Below are positions 1-17,206 of a DNA stretch of 64,000 nucleotides, one piece after another (the stretch's first letter is position 1; every line of letters starts with the position of its first letter). The position numbers were made by a program, and so were the translations under genes. The notes below the pieces were generated by a model. That model did not search any database. It worked only from the letters and a program-made list of their open reading frames with translations, and had not been told where the DNA came from. The DNA is taken from the NCBI GenBank assembly GCA_021613335.1, contig JAJTWR010000332.1:2497501-2561500 (forward strand), in the 5' to 3' direction. The DNA comes from Whitmania pigra. Lineage: Eukaryota > Annelida > Clitellata > Hirudinida > Haemopidae.

Positions 1-2019
1 TGTTTAAATTAAAATTAATGAGTTTAATTAATAATCAGTCAATTTTTTAGAATTATTTGCTTCGTTTAAAATGTCCCTTAATTTTCAAAAACGTATTTCT
101 TTGAACCATTAAAATGACACGACACTTTTGACGTTCTACAATTTTTTGAACTGCAACAGCGCAAAGACTCAATTGGAGTCACGAATTGTTTGCTGTTACT
201 CAGGGGTCAAGCTTAGAACGATAATTAGAAAATTGGTGATGATTGTGATGGTGGTGTGATGACGACGACGACGATGATGGATGATGATGATGATGACGAT
301 GATGGATGAGGGAAATAAAAAAGATATAACGCAGCATTGAATTCCGCTCGAGAATCGAGCAACATGGGTGGCATTTAAACTTTACAGGCTCATTCCTTTA
401 TCGGTCCTTCCGTCCATCTATCCTTCCGTCCATCCCCCGCAACACACGTCCAGTCGGTGGTCCTGTGCAAGTTGTGTGTTCTTATTGGAAGGGTTTAAAT
501 TCGCTGCAGACCGATGTATGTATGAATGAGCGAGCAAAAGTCGATAGATCTTAATCTGCATTATGTACTGCCTTCCTTCTCTCCATCTGCATCAGTCGTA
601 GGACTTCTTTCCAGGCTTTCGTTCTTTTCCAGGCGTTTAAAGGAACTTTCTCTGAGATTTCACGGATGGATTTCTCTCGCCGTTTTGCCATTCAGGGAAT
701 TCCCCTTATTCCTGTTATAGACTACTCTTGTTGATGCCGGGGCTCGATCATTAGACTAGAAGAACCGCGATGCTATAATTATAAATTTAATCATGTTGGT
801 TTCTAATTGGTTGGGATATTATGACATCCAGTATCATCATCATCATCTTCTTCTTCTTCATCGCCATCCCTAACATCACTTCACATGTTCACCTAAACTG
901 CGACAAATTTAAGCTTTGCAACAGGTGACGGCATGTGTGGCTGTTGTACGAAAATTGACTTGCCACGATGATAAACTGGTAATCATGATGACGATTATTA
1001 TTGCTGTGACATTACACGACCGTAACGATAACAATATTACAACATTGTTCTCTGCAAGGAATGTTATACTTCTGCACAACAAATGTTAAGTAAATGTGCC
1101 ACAAATTGAAGTTTAGCGATTAATACCTTACGAGGTAGTTACAATATTATGATATTCGTGAGGTTTGTTCGAGACATTCTATTGACAAGGAAAAGTGCTG
1201 GTGGTAAAGATTTGTATCATAATTTCACTACTGGAAATTTTTAAGCTTCACAATTTGATTAAAAAGTCGACGCGCGTAAGTTATCTGAGTTTTTCTAAAA
1301 CAATAAATCTATTATCTATTAGCCGAGATTAGAAAGTAATTAAAAATGGATGGCTACTTTTGTCGACATCACATTTTACATGAGCATGTACCGCTGTTTG
1401 AGGAACGTGTTTTTCAGTCGTTTTTTTTTTTTGGCTAGTCCTCGGATTGGAAAGAAAAGTCAGTGATTATAAACATCACTGCTGATGGTTATTCAATGAT
1501 TGTGTTCAAATTGTACTGGTCTAATGAGTCGTTCGATAATCAATTCTTTACTTTTAATTGACATGAATCAAGACGACAGTTCAAGACGAACAACATTTTC
1601 GAGATTTTCTTGAAGTCTACACATTTTAAAATCGAGACGTAAGGAATGTAAAAGAAAAGTATTAAAACAATCCGGAAATCTCTGATGTACCGAATTCAAT
1701 CTAACGGATTTGAACATGAATTTAGATGGAATTATTCTTCGTGTCTGTCCAGATCTCCGAGTACAGTTTGCAACATTTCTGAGATGAAAGCTTGCTTTCC
1801 ATGTTTCTGATTTTCATCATTTTGTACCCACAGGAGCCGATGAACCAGTCACATTTGATGAGCGTTATCGTTGTCAAATATCTATAAGTCCTTCGACAAC
1901 ATTTCAAAAATTTTCGAATATTACATAAATTTTTAATATTTTACTTTAAGGTTTGCTTTTCGGTGGGAATGTTTTTAACTAGAACAGCGCGCTAAAATCG
2001 AAATAAACATCTTGTTTAC
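1..2019. other. Intergenic region upstream of the Brambleberry-like gene
   Basis: No convincing coding exon is seen. Short open frames (for example 526-720) have no recognisable similarity and sit in pyrimidine-rich DNA. A GAT/GAC-rich simple repeat lies at 237-309 and a CAT/CTT-rich stretch at about 833-865. The last few hundred bases before 2020 presumably hold the promoter and 5' UTR of the downstream gene, but no clear TATA element or initiator was identified. Confidence 0.5.
237..309. repeat. GAT/GAC-rich simple repeat
   Basis: Irregular trinucleotide repeat of GAT, GAC and GGT units, seen directly in the sequence. It has no coding context. Confidence 0.8.
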
Positions 2020-4670
2020 ATGCGCATTTTGAACGAAATATCGAACATGTTCACGAGAATTAATATTTTGTTTTACATACTTTTTATGTGTGTTTCTATT
2101 TGTAATGCCTATTTAGATTCATTTCACGAAGAAAGGTACAATGCAGGCAAAACCGACTTAGCATACCTCAAGCAAGAAGCGAGTTTACCTAAATATGGGA
2201 AGTGTTGGCTAGATGCATTGGAACAGTTGGAGATTGGGTGTGAAAAGTTGTCAGAGGATGAACTTTACAGAATGACATTTTCATTCATGAACTGCTTTTT
2301 ACTCAAGACTGGACGTGACATGCAGGAATGCTCTCCAGATACAAACATTGAGGACTGCACAAAATTTCTCAAGTCTGAAGCCTATGCTGTCTACACTAAA
2401 TTTTTCACTCACACACAAAACGTTTGTTTTTTCTTGCAAGCTCAGAAGTGGCAGGCAGCAATAAAGTTTACAACACACAAATTAGTTGATGCATCTCATG
2501 CAGTTGCTTTGCAAATGAGAGACTCAAATGATCTTCAGTCAGAAATTCTAAAGCGTCAAGAAGATTCAGTTCGTTTGCAGCAAGTTCTTTTGGAAAGTGG
2601 GAATACTTTAAAGAAGACTCTGGATGCATCAAAGTTTGAGCTTGACAAAGTGATGACTGATTTCAAAACTTCATCTTTAGAGCAAAAGAATTTGCTATTT
2701 GAAGTTTTTGAGGCAATAAAGTAAGATTGATATGCCCTTTGAAAGGATATTTATATTCAATTTTAACATCCTAAAACTTTTCAGGTCATTTCAGTCAATT
2801 GTTGTGGGAGAAATGGCTGGATTTCTTTCTCTGGTTTTCTTTGTTGCTGGCATGCTGATTTCTTTCTTGCTAACGTCTTCACCTCGCTCGTCGTCGGCAA
2901 GACTTCCTCTGTTTATCATATTGTCCCTCAACTTCTTAATCGAGAAAATGCTCTTCGGCTGCATTCGTTTCCGAGAGGACGTTCCGAGCGACCGAACGTT
3001 TACCATAAGCGAAGTGGGTCTCCCGTCGTTCGGGAAATATTATGAAGAATTTTTAAATTTAAAACCTTTAATTTCTCAGGAGGAGTACTACGAACGCAGA
3101 AACGTTTCTCGGTTAATTTCCTTCGCGACGTCTTTGACCTGCCTTCTCTGGTGTGCTTTTAAGTACCAAGACTTTGGATTTCTCAGCTACAACATGCTGA
3201 AGCAATTGTCAGAAGAAAACAGCATGTTCAAGGAAATTTTATCGAGTATGTGATCGCTAACTTTTCTTTTCACTGTAAGTATTATATTAGCTTCTTAAAT
3301 ATTTATTGTTTTAATTAATTTAAAATTGTTGTTAATCAGACCTCCAACATTACTTGTCAGCAAAAGAAATTGATGACACTGAAAGCCTAGGTAATAAACT
3401 AATCATTTCCTAACAAATTAAATATCCTTATTATCATTAAAATAATGTCGTAGATATTTGTCAAAACCCAAAACATAACTCTTCCAAATGCATTGTTTCC
3501 AGGATATGGATCCGATTACGATTCCTCCGTGTCGACACTCGACCAGACAGAGGACAGAACATTTCAACCGGACTCTTCCATGGCTTCCTCTTCATTAATG
3601 GATGATTTAAGATTCTTATCCACCTCTACTCCTTACAAGGATCAACTCAATGGAAGTGTTATGGCCCAATTAAATACTCCAAATAGTATGTAGTTTCTAT
3701 ATTATTTATTCATTTGCTGTTTAACTACATCTCATTAACCATCCTCAGAGAAGGCTGAAAAGGCAATCGGTGATCAACAAGTTTCTGCTGAAATGGTAGT
3801 TGATTCATTAAGATTCGTACTTTCACTTGCAGACTTTGCCAAATACATAATACCGTTTTCTATTGTTACATTTCTTGATCAAACTCCTTAAATTTCTTCA
3901 TCTTGTACCCAACTTTTTCATTACAACACACTCTAACTTCAAATTGTTTTTGAAACAAGGAGGTTATTATTATGTGTTACTTCAGGATCAAATGAACTGA
4001 ATTAATTTTGAAAAATTTTCCCAGTTTTTAAAAGTTTTTAAAAAAGAAATTATGTTTTTTAAACAACAAACAATGGCATACATAATGGGGAAATATAAGA
4101 TTTTGGTTAGATATGATCGATAACGTAGAAGATTTGCGTGGTTAGCCTACTTTTCGAATTTTGATTTTTTCGGAAATTGGCCACATATATTGTGTCATAG
4201 ATAGCGTTGTGAATGAGAGAGGAATGCTGTTTAAGGGATTTGGCAATATCTTCTAAAATATCGGTCATATCAAATCAATATTTTGCATTTCTCCATTACA
4301 TAGACCATTGTTTGTTGTGTTGAAATATTTTTTTTTTTTTGAATAGGGACGTGCTTACTGGGTTCATTTGATCTGACCATTTACCTATCTTGCCATTTGA
4401 TTTATAGTTAAATGGCTAATTCCATCTAAAACTGATCATACAATGTGCAAAAATATTGTAATTTGCATGCATTTTAAGACGTTAACTTATCAATTGCAGC
4501 CGTCTTCGACTGGAAGATACGACTTGAGGCCTCGTAGAACTCCAGATCGCTACAAAGACAAATTCGATGAAAGTCCGATAGAATTTGGCAAGAAAATTAA
4601 GGCGTTGGAGAGGGACTCGGTCACGAAATCTATTAAAACAATTTCTTTTAATAAGACTCGAAAAGCTTAG
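2020..4670 (+). CDS. bmb: Brambleberry-like (Kar5/GEX1 family) nuclear membrane fusion protein
   Basis: Six exons fit with consistent phase: 2020-2720, 2785-3245, 3340-3390, 3503-3685, 3749-3795 and 4500-4670, giving 537 aa. Residues 12-30 form a hydrophobic signal or anchor segment. Residues about 60-145 form a cysteine-rich domain (GKCW, GCEKLSEDEL, MNCFLLKTGR, ECSPDTNIEDC, NVCFFLQ), which is the family signature. A predicted coiled coil follows (about 165-235), then two or three hydrophobic segments in exon 2 (GFLSLVFFVAGMLISFLL, LPLFIILSLNFL, LISFATSLTCLLW). The C-terminus ends with a basic RYDLRPRRTP segment. Known members act at the nuclear envelope in pronuclear or karyomere fusion (zebrafish brambleberry, yeast Kar5, plant GEX1). 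Donors at 2721 and 3246 are near consensus. The stop lies 79 bp before the BBS10 start. The family call is from memory of the Cys pattern and topology; the short exons 3 and 5 are the least certain parts. Confidence 0.8.
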
Positions 4671-4749
4671 CTTCTGTGTAAATCTTTGTTTATGTTTACG
4701 TTGGATACGTCCAATATATCGTGCTCTTTGTATAATAGATGATTTTAAA

Positions 4750-6717
4750 ATGAGTCTTGATAATTATGTTAGCCTGGATCTTTGTGCACGCATAAGCGTT
4801 GAACTAGCGCAGCAAATGTCTCCTTGTTTTGGACCTTGTGGCATGGATAAGCTGATCTCGACAGATGAAAAACTGACCTCTTCGAGTTGTGGAGAGGATA
4901 TAATAAAATCATTGAAGCTCTCGCATCCCATTGGCAGATTAATGATCAAGTCTGTTTTAGATCATTATTCAAAAACTGGTAGCAATGTCAAAGCATTTGT
5001 GATTCTGCTTTCAAGTATTCTTAGACGTTTTGTTGAGATGCAAAGGAAACATGGTGGCCGCGAATCCACTATTAGAATTCTGTTACTGAGGTCTTTGAGG
5101 AAGTTTTGTATGCAGGTATTACAAAATTGTGTTGTTCCTGCTATTGTGAGGGATTGCCATCATTGCCACTTTGTTGATAATGAAACCCTGAGGCTGGCAA
5201 TACGCTCGTTCCTTTCGCAAAGAACTTCAACAGTTGATGTTATTGCGGACATCCTCTTCAGAGCACTTTGTTGCAATCTAACTGATATAAATTACGAAAC
5301 TTTAAAGCTAAGATTGAATATATTAATATCTGAGTTTGATAATGTTTGCATAGCATCTTCTCATGAACCACCAGAAAAGTCAAGAATCGAAAGAGTTTTG
5401 ATCATACCACAAGATTATTTGACATATCATCCTCTACCAAATAAAGGAAGCAATACTAAACAAGATCTGGGATTTGTTTTACTGAAAACAGATAAGGAGC
5501 AGTCTGGTGACTGTGTGAAGGTAGACGAACATCAACAGGCACTATCGCTCCTGTGCTTTAAATCGGATCAAATGCGGAAATTCTGCAAGCTCCTATCGTC
5601 AAAAGGAGTCAAGTTATTATTGAGTGATTCAAAGATTGATTATGAATTGAAAAGTTGCTGTCTATTTGAGAAAATTTCAACAATACAATGTCTCCCTGTA
5701 GATGATGTAGACAAGCTGTCAAGGTATTTCGGCATACATCCATTGACCAGCATTCACGAGATCGCAACAGATAAAAGTTTACAAAACATTGGTTCGCTGA
5801 AGCAATTTGGCAGCAAAATCATCAATGGCCAAAATTATGCCTACTTGGAGCCATCTAGTGCTTTCAAAACAAAATGGGAAAATGCTGAATTTTATGACAT
5901 ATTTCCATTTCAGATTATGGTTTGTGGTTTTTCATCAAGCAGTTGTCAGTTGAACATAAGAAGAATGAAAAATGCATTGAAACAATTGAATTCCTGGTTG
6001 GTGCCTTGCAATAAAACATCGACACGTCATGGAAAGGAAAGTACATCCAGCAAGGGTAAGATTACCGGGCAGGATGCTCTTCACTTTCATGAAAACTACA
6101 AAGATGGTCCGTGTTCATCAGTCACAGATAGATTATCAATATTGTGCGTCGAAAGAATTTTAACATCTTGTGCCAGCGACCACAGCCTTTTTTCCCAAAA
6201 TCCATTTCTCTCATGCTGTGGAATTCATCTACCGGCCAATGGGGCTTTTGAAACGGCAACCTACATACACATCAACAAATTCATAAATAATCCAAAAGGT
6301 TTACAAAACCAGGATAGTCTCGATGAAGGAATTTCAGAATTTGATGACCAAGTCTGCAAAATGATTTCGGATGCTCTCATAGAGATCCCGTTCGTTTTGA
6401 TACAAAATTCTTATGCTCCAAAATGCCACAAACTGAGGAATATGGTAAACCTTTTCAATGAATTAAACAACTTTACTGAGAAGAGTCCGACCATGGAATT
6501 TAGGACTTCAGGCGAAATAGATTGCATTGATGCCTTGCAAGAATTACGTGCATTCGCGGTCATAAATTGCAGAAGCGGAAAATTGGAAACATCAACACGT
6601 GAAAGCCCCATCGAATCCCTGAGGAGCAAAATTGAATTATTTTATGATGTACTCCATCTCTGCCAACAACTACTTAAACTTGAGGTCATCCTACCTGTGC
6701 ACAAATCCTATGAATGA
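4750..6717 (+). CDS. BBS10: BBS10-like group II chaperonin-related protein
   Basis: Single-exon gene, 655 aa from the ATG at 4750. The frame is open back to 4585 without an ATG better placed than 4750. The N-terminus has the CCT-like LAQQMSPCFGPCGMDKL segment, then SHPIGRLMIKSV and KTGSNVKAFVILL, matching by recall BBS10 EHPIARMIV and KKTGDGAKTFIIFL. Later GVKLLLSDSKID, the GIHPLTS region and the PANGAFE segment correspond in order to BBS10. The usual CCT GDGTT nucleotide motif is degenerate (KTGSNV), as expected for this divergent group. BBS10 assists assembly of the BBSome at the ciliary base together with BBS6 and BBS12, so the organism should have ciliated cells. Vertebrate BBS10 is about 720 aa with nearly all coding in one exon. 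BBS12 or BBS6 are alternatives but fit less well. Confidence 0.82.
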   Translation: MSLDNYVSLDLCARISVELAQQMSPCFGPCGMDKLISTDEKLTSSSCGEDIIKSLKLSHPIGRLMIKSVLDHYSKTGSNVKAFVILLSSILRRFVEMQRKHGGRESTIRILLLRSLRKFCMQVLQNCVVPAIVRDCHHCHFVDNETLRLAIRSFLSQRTSTVDVIADILFRALCCNLTDINYETLKLRLNILISEFDNVCIASSHEPPEKSRIERVLIIPQDYLTYHPLPNKGSNTKQDLGFVLLKTDKEQSGDCVKVDEHQQALSLLCFKSDQMRKFCKLLSSKGVKLLLSDSKIDYELKSCCLFEKISTIQCLPVDDVDKLSRYFGIHPLTSIHEIATDKSLQNIGSLKQFGSKIINGQNYAYLEPSSAFKTKWENAEFYDIFPFQIMVCGFSSSSCQLNIRRMKNALKQLNSWLVPCNKTSTRHGKESTSSKGKITGQDALHFHENYKDGPCSSVTDRLSILCVERILTSCASDHSLFSQNPFLSCCGIHLPANGAFETATYIHINKFINNPKGLQNQDSLDEGISEFDDQVCKMISDALIEIPFVLIQNSYAPKCHKLRNMVNLFNELNNFTEKSPTMEFRTSGEIDCIDALQELRAFAVINCRSGKLETSTRESPIESLRSKIELFYDVLHLCQQLLKLEVILPVHKSYE

Positions 6718-6736
6718 ATAACTTCTTGTTTTAAGA

Positions 6737-6742
6737 AATAAA
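6737..6742 (+). terminator. Polyadenylation signal AATAAA of the BBS10-like gene
   Basis: Canonical AATAAA hexamer about 20 bp after the BBS10 stop codon. It implies a very short 3' UTR. Confidence 0.6.
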
Positions 6743-6759
6743 TTATTTGATTACTTTGC

Positions 6760-7392
6760 CAGAAATGAACTCATGTATTGCATTTGGTTATACTGACTTT
6801 TTTGCCCAAATGAATATTTTCAAACAAAGTCATTAATCATTTGAAAACTTTTATGGAAATAACAAACTGTTTCACAAAAATATTTTCTGCTCATGGAAAT
6901 AGTATTATTTACTCACAATATTTCGAATGAAAAGTTTATAAACGTTAACAAAATACAATATTAACATCTGAAGGTGTTCTTGTGACAGTTGCAGATGACA
7001 TAATACTATTGGATTCATTATTTCAAGACTACAAGCCAAAAAGCATGAAATTGGCACAACAACGATGAAATTGAATCAAAACGGACACAAAAGTGGAAAA
7101 ACACCAAACATTAACAATAAAACTAGATAGAGAAACATTATGACAGTAATCAATGTAATTTAGTAATTGGGTGATTAGGAACACTTTGGAGAACTATTGG
7201 AAAGTTAAAGTTTTAAAATTTACAAATTCAGAATAATCGTTCACGAATCACCTGTTTAGGTGGATCAGCAGCAAATACCTTGATAGAATTCTCAAAACGT
7301 GCGAAGGAGAAAAAAGTATATCAAGGACGACACTGGCACAAAAAAGAGAATTAAAGTAAAAATGCTGCAAGCCCTTCTTTCAACTATTGAAA
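6760..7392. other. Convergent intergenic region and likely 3' UTR of copine
   Basis: AT-rich, no ORF of interest. It lies between the 3' ends of the BBS10-like (+) and copine (-) genes. No clear reverse-strand AATAAA was found before 6760, so the copine polyadenylation site is unassigned. Confidence 0.5.
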
Positions 7393-13113
<5,721 letters not shown>

Positions 13114-13849
13114 TTTTCTAAACTTGCGAACAAACCCTGAACAAACGTTACGTTTCTTAAACTTCAAAGTACCCCTTCAGAAATGAAAATGTGGTCCAAA
13201 GTCTTCACTCAACCCAGCATTTAGACATCGTATAATATCAGTATAGTTTATTTACACACAAAATCTAATCCAACGAATAACCCGATAATACGTACAGAAC
13301 TCGAAAAGCATTGCCTAAAGTTGAAATCATAACCCGATGTCTCCATTATTAAAATATAGATAATTAAATCGAACTCACAGGTGTCTTCGACAATGAAATC
13401 GTAAGTTTTTTTAAAAGTCTTGGGAATTAGTAATAGCACATTTCTTGCTTTTGTCAAACAGCTATCGTTTCAAAATAATAACATGTTATTTTCCGAAATG
13501 TTGCTTGTATTAATATTAAATATCAAGGTGTTTTTGAAAAAATGTTTAAGCCTGCGCACCAACTTATTTAAAGCTTTATTAATCTACACACGGTATATAT
13601 ATATATATATATATAAACAGTATATATATATAAACAGTATATATACACAGTAGAAAATATTCATAGGCTCTTTTTATGTAAGTTTGTAAACGAATTCAGA
13701 TTTACTAAGTGTTGTATCAAGTACACAACTCAAAACTCATATTAACGTAGTGCCCAAAATTCTTCATAAAGTTTAAGAGAAATGGAGTGGGTCATCACAC
13801 AGACACTGGTCTTCCTAAACCTGTAAAAAAATAATGTTAAAATATCTGA
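13114..13849. other. Region upstream of copine with a TA-rich microsatellite
   Basis: Probably the copine promoter and 5' UTR on the reverse strand. A TA microsatellite with interspersed AACAG units lies at about 13592-13650. No exon could be supported. Confidence 0.5.
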
Positions 13850-14268
13850 TGTGAAGAATCATTCTCAGCTTCCCAGATACCCAACCCAAACCCTGTTTGC
13901 TTTCTTAGCAGCTTCTGCAAACAGCGTTGTTGATTCCCCATTCTTATGCATAATCACTCCCGGAATTCTTTCTTGTTCTGGCTGGGTTAACACTTGTACC
14001 CCAAACTCATATTTTACCACCCTATTCCCGTTTCCCATGTGCATGACTGAGCACTTGCTCACATTAAAAGAGCATCTGCCAATCCTGTGACCACTTGCAT
14101 AATTTACTTAGGTAAGTATTGAGTTCGTCCACATCCTCTTTTTTACTTAATTTCCTTCTTACTTTTGTAACGTCTGGAAATTTAATTATTTTCGATGATA
14201 TTCCATCATCAAGATCATTAATGTAGACACAAAAAAGTAATGTACCTAGTAGAGACTACTTGCCATTT
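13850..14268 (-). mobile_element. LINE reverse-transcriptase fragment (CR1/jockey-like), decayed
   Basis: Read on the reverse strand, the fragment gives a recognisable C-terminal part of a non-LTR reverse transcriptase: LLFCVYINDLDDGIS, then KIIKFPDVTKV where KFADDTKV is expected, LCKWSQDWQMLF, a one-base frameshift, then NVSKCSVMHMG and AAKKANRV. The YADD catalytic aspartates are altered and there is no intact ORF, so this is a dead 5'- and 3'-truncated copy. Similar motifs are well known in CR1/L2/jockey-group LINEs. Confidence 0.75.
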
Positions 14269-14788
14269 AATACAATAATAAATAAAATAAAGTTATATCT
14301 CACTGCCTAGCTTACAGGGATTTTAAAATAAAAATTTGGCGTGTTACTTAAGTAAATACAAGTACCTGTAAAACCCGAAATCATTAAGCTAGAATAGAGT
14401 CTACACTGAATGTAGGTTAGGTAAAAGTTCCTAGGTTAGGAAAATTTGCTTTAGACACGACCTAAACAGTATATCAGCCTTAAAAACTCATTATGGTACA
14501 AAATTTTAGATTTTTTGCTAGAATTTTATTGCAGTTACTTTTTTTATATTTTATTATTATTGTTTACAAAATCCCTCAAAATGAGGCCCCTTAGCATGTG
14601 CCGCCAGGAATGCCTCCCGAGGGGGGGGGGCAAGGGGACAAATTGCCCTCCCACTTGGAATGGAATAAACTGAAATAAGTTGGAAAAATTAGGATTCAAA
14701 ATTCAAATGCATATTATAATAATTCCTGCGGTTTAGGATTTCAAACTACAACAAATATTTAAAATAGCGTAATGTTCCCAGATTCCCA

Positions 14789-14811
14789 TCTCTCTCTCTC
14801 TCTCTCTCTGA
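14789..14811. repeat. CT dinucleotide microsatellite
   Basis: Uninterrupted TC/CT run seen directly. A G10 homopolymer lies 160 bp upstream at about 14621-14630. Confidence 0.9.
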
Positions 14812-14829
14812 TATTACATTAAATTCTAG

Positions 14830-15265
14830 ATGGACCGCAAGATCTGAATCTTTGAAAGAGCATCTGAGCCATTTCGGAAGTACTTTATGAAATTTCATAT
14901 CAAAAGCGATTTGACTCAACAACTAAATTTAATGCTCTGGGCTTATACAAATCTATTATGTGTTTTGACCTTATTCTGTCTGTTATGTTTATGAAAAATG
15001 TACTGTACAAAGTAAAAGTGTTAACTGAATCTTCGGAAGAAATTGACCTGATTATTATTGATGCAGTCGAAAACATAAAAGAGCCCACTAAGTGACCTTG
15101 GGGTTTCTCAACATTGAAACTGAGATGACACAATTAATATAGACTAGAAAACAATTTTCATTCGAATTACAAATAATTTCGGAAGACTATTTTAAGCATC
15201 GTCACAGACATAGAGTGGCACCTCTGCGATTTGATGACAAAGCTGGATCTCATTCTTTGGGCGGG
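14830..15265 (+). mobile_element. hAT-type transposase remnant (DUF4371/ZMYM1-like), decayed
   Basis: The plus-strand frame at about 14926-15094 reads FNALGLYKSIMCFDLILSV, MFMKNVLYKVKV and EIDLIIIDAVENI. A later frame at about 15190 reads HRHRVAPLRFDD. These recall, in order, the C-terminal half of hAT transposases with DUF4371 found next to ZMYM1/5-type zinc fingers. Stops and frameshifts separate the pieces. The similarity is from memory and modest; a related pseudogene with a clearer match lies at 58600-59500. Confidence 0.4.
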
Positions 15266-16133
15266 GGTTCAAAGAAGTTCTGGATCCACTAATAAACTAT
15301 TTGAAGTCGAGCATGTTGCAGTGTGTTAATCATTAGTACTCAGCCTTTTTTGGCCAGAAACAGAGTTCGGAAAACCTACGGGGTGTGAAAGAATGAGACC
15401 ACGTAAAATAGATTCCAAATTTCATCAAGACAAAGCAAACAACAAGAAACATGTACAGAAGAATAAAGACAAAGTTGTGAACTAGATGGACTGTTGTTCA
15501 TAGTAAATCTTAACAGTTTTAAGTTAATGACATAACGTGCCAGCTGAGGCTGCATGTCTGCAGCAAGCTTTGAAATATCAGGCTGTTCGTAGTTTGCATA
15601 ACGATGGAAATTAATCGATCAGCAAAAATGGCCGAGGCTGTAGAGGTCCAGTGAGTCGAGGTGTATTACAACGAAGATGATTGCTGAGACATAGCTGTCA
15701 CGCCATGGAACTGGTCGTAACTCGACTGTTTGTTTGTCCAAAGAGAAAGAATTTTTTTAATTTAGAGATGTACGTCTCTGTGCTTCCTCCTCCAAAACCT
15801 TACAAAAATTGACTGAAAGACATATTTGTTAACTTTTTGTTAGCCTTCACGTTCCACTTGACGGCAGGTCGTGGCCCGCGGGTCGGAGGTTGTTATATAA
15901 AAGATAGATTTTATGTTTATTATTTGGTAGATTGCTTATTTTAATGTACCATGACTTTTGCTATTAAATCTTATCACTGTTTTTTGGAGTTGATCATAAT
16001 AGTTTCTATTGGCGAGCAATAAATATCAATAAAATACATTAAGTAATTATTTTTTGAGTTGGGAAAAACCGTCGTTTATGCCCCCCACTATTTTGCCTTC
16101 GGTACATCCCTGTGCGCCGCCTCACTCCCGTTC
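15266..16133. other. Gene-poor spacer
   Basis: No ORF, repeat or RNA gene could be supported. The sequence probably continues the mobile-element debris on both sides. Confidence 0.4.
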
Positions 16134-17206
16134 GCATATTTACAAACCCTTGTCCAGAACGACGCTGTGCTGATTAATATTCATGTGATAGCTAATTTAA
16201 GCGCTATGATTGGAGAAATGTTTTCCTAAAGTAGGTCGCATACATCACATCGTTTTAACTTCATAAAATATAAATTTGGTTAAAGGGACCACTGCTTTAG
16301 TTCATTTTAATAAAAAATTTGACATTAATTGGGGGGCCACTTTGTCAGTGCCAATCAGCTCTGCATGCCTGGAATGGTGGCAAGATTAAAGTCCAACCAA
16401 CAGCATTGGCTCCTCGAAGGCCTGGCATAACACGAGGCTGTCAACGTGTTGCTTCAGGTCGGCCAGTTGCTGTCAAGTCTATCAGATGTCCATCCAAGAG
16501 ACTTCGCCTGCTTACAGAAAACATTGAAGCTAATGTTCCGCATGCCAAATCGCATGGCAGTGGGTATTAAAAACGTTTTGACCTTTTATTTGTGCTGCAA
16601 TAAAAATGAATACTGAATTTCGAAATAATTTTTTTAATGTGAAATGGCTAATTTTTAAATAATGAGGTTTAATGAGATAAAGATCTAGACAAATATTTGA
16701 CTTAATATTTTAAATGAATCTTCCAAGAAGCTTCATCTTTAATATTTTTACCATAATTCGGGATAGTGTTCTATTATTATCCCTAGAATGGTTGGTTTGG
16801 ATGTGCTAGCTTATATGTATGGGAATCTAAAATTGTAAGATTTTTGTTTACTAATTTAATAAACATATAAATAAGGCAAAAAAACATACATCGATCATAG
16901 AAATGATCCATGACTTAAATTAATGTATATAATAAAGAGTTGATCTTTCCAGAAATGTGGAGATCACTGTGGCTCACTGGCCTACATTGTTACATATAGT
17001 TTTCGGAAACAATGTGCTAATGTCAAATTTTTTATTAAAATTAACTAAATCAATAGTCACTTTAACCAAATTTATATTTAATGAAGTTGAAGCGATATAT
17101 GCGACCTACTTTCTGAAAACATCTATCCAATCATAGCGCCTAAATTGGCTGTTATATGAATATTAATCAGCTTGGCGTCGTTCTAGACACGGGTTTGTAA
17201 ATATGC
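16134..17206. mobile_element. 1.07 kb element with about 190 bp terminal inverted repeats
   Basis: The left end starts GCATATTTACAAACCC at 16134 and the right end is its reverse complement, ending at 17206. Inverted similarity continues inward for roughly 190 bp on each side: GACGC, CTGATTAATATTCAT, GCGCTATGATTGGA, AAAGTAGGTCGCATA, AATATAAATTTGGTTAAAG and TTTTAATAAAAAATTTGACATTA all occur in both arms. The arms differ at perhaps 15-20% of positions, so the copy is not recent. The centre (16336-17015) carries one short ORF. A clean target-site duplication was not identified. It is consistent with a non-autonomous DNA transposon or foldback element. Confidence 0.8.
16319..16570 (+). pseudogene. 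Basic ORF fragment inside the inverted-repeat element
   Basis: A frame of about 80 codons begins within the left arm and continues into the element core. It contains KIKVQPTALAPRRPG, ITRGCQRVASGRP, SIRCPSKRLRLLTENI and ends with NVPHAKSHGSGY-like residues. The arrangement PTxxxRRxGxTRGxxRxxxGRP followed by N-AKSHG recalls the tail of uncharacterised transposon-associated proteins in invertebrates, some with SWIM-type zinc fingers. That recollection is weak. There is no proper upstream coding region, so it is best viewed as a captured or remnant C-terminus. Confidence 0.35.

Noticed and set aside
526..720. 64-codon forward ORF near the start of the window
   Set aside because: Pyrimidine-rich composition, no domain, no splice context; likely chance.
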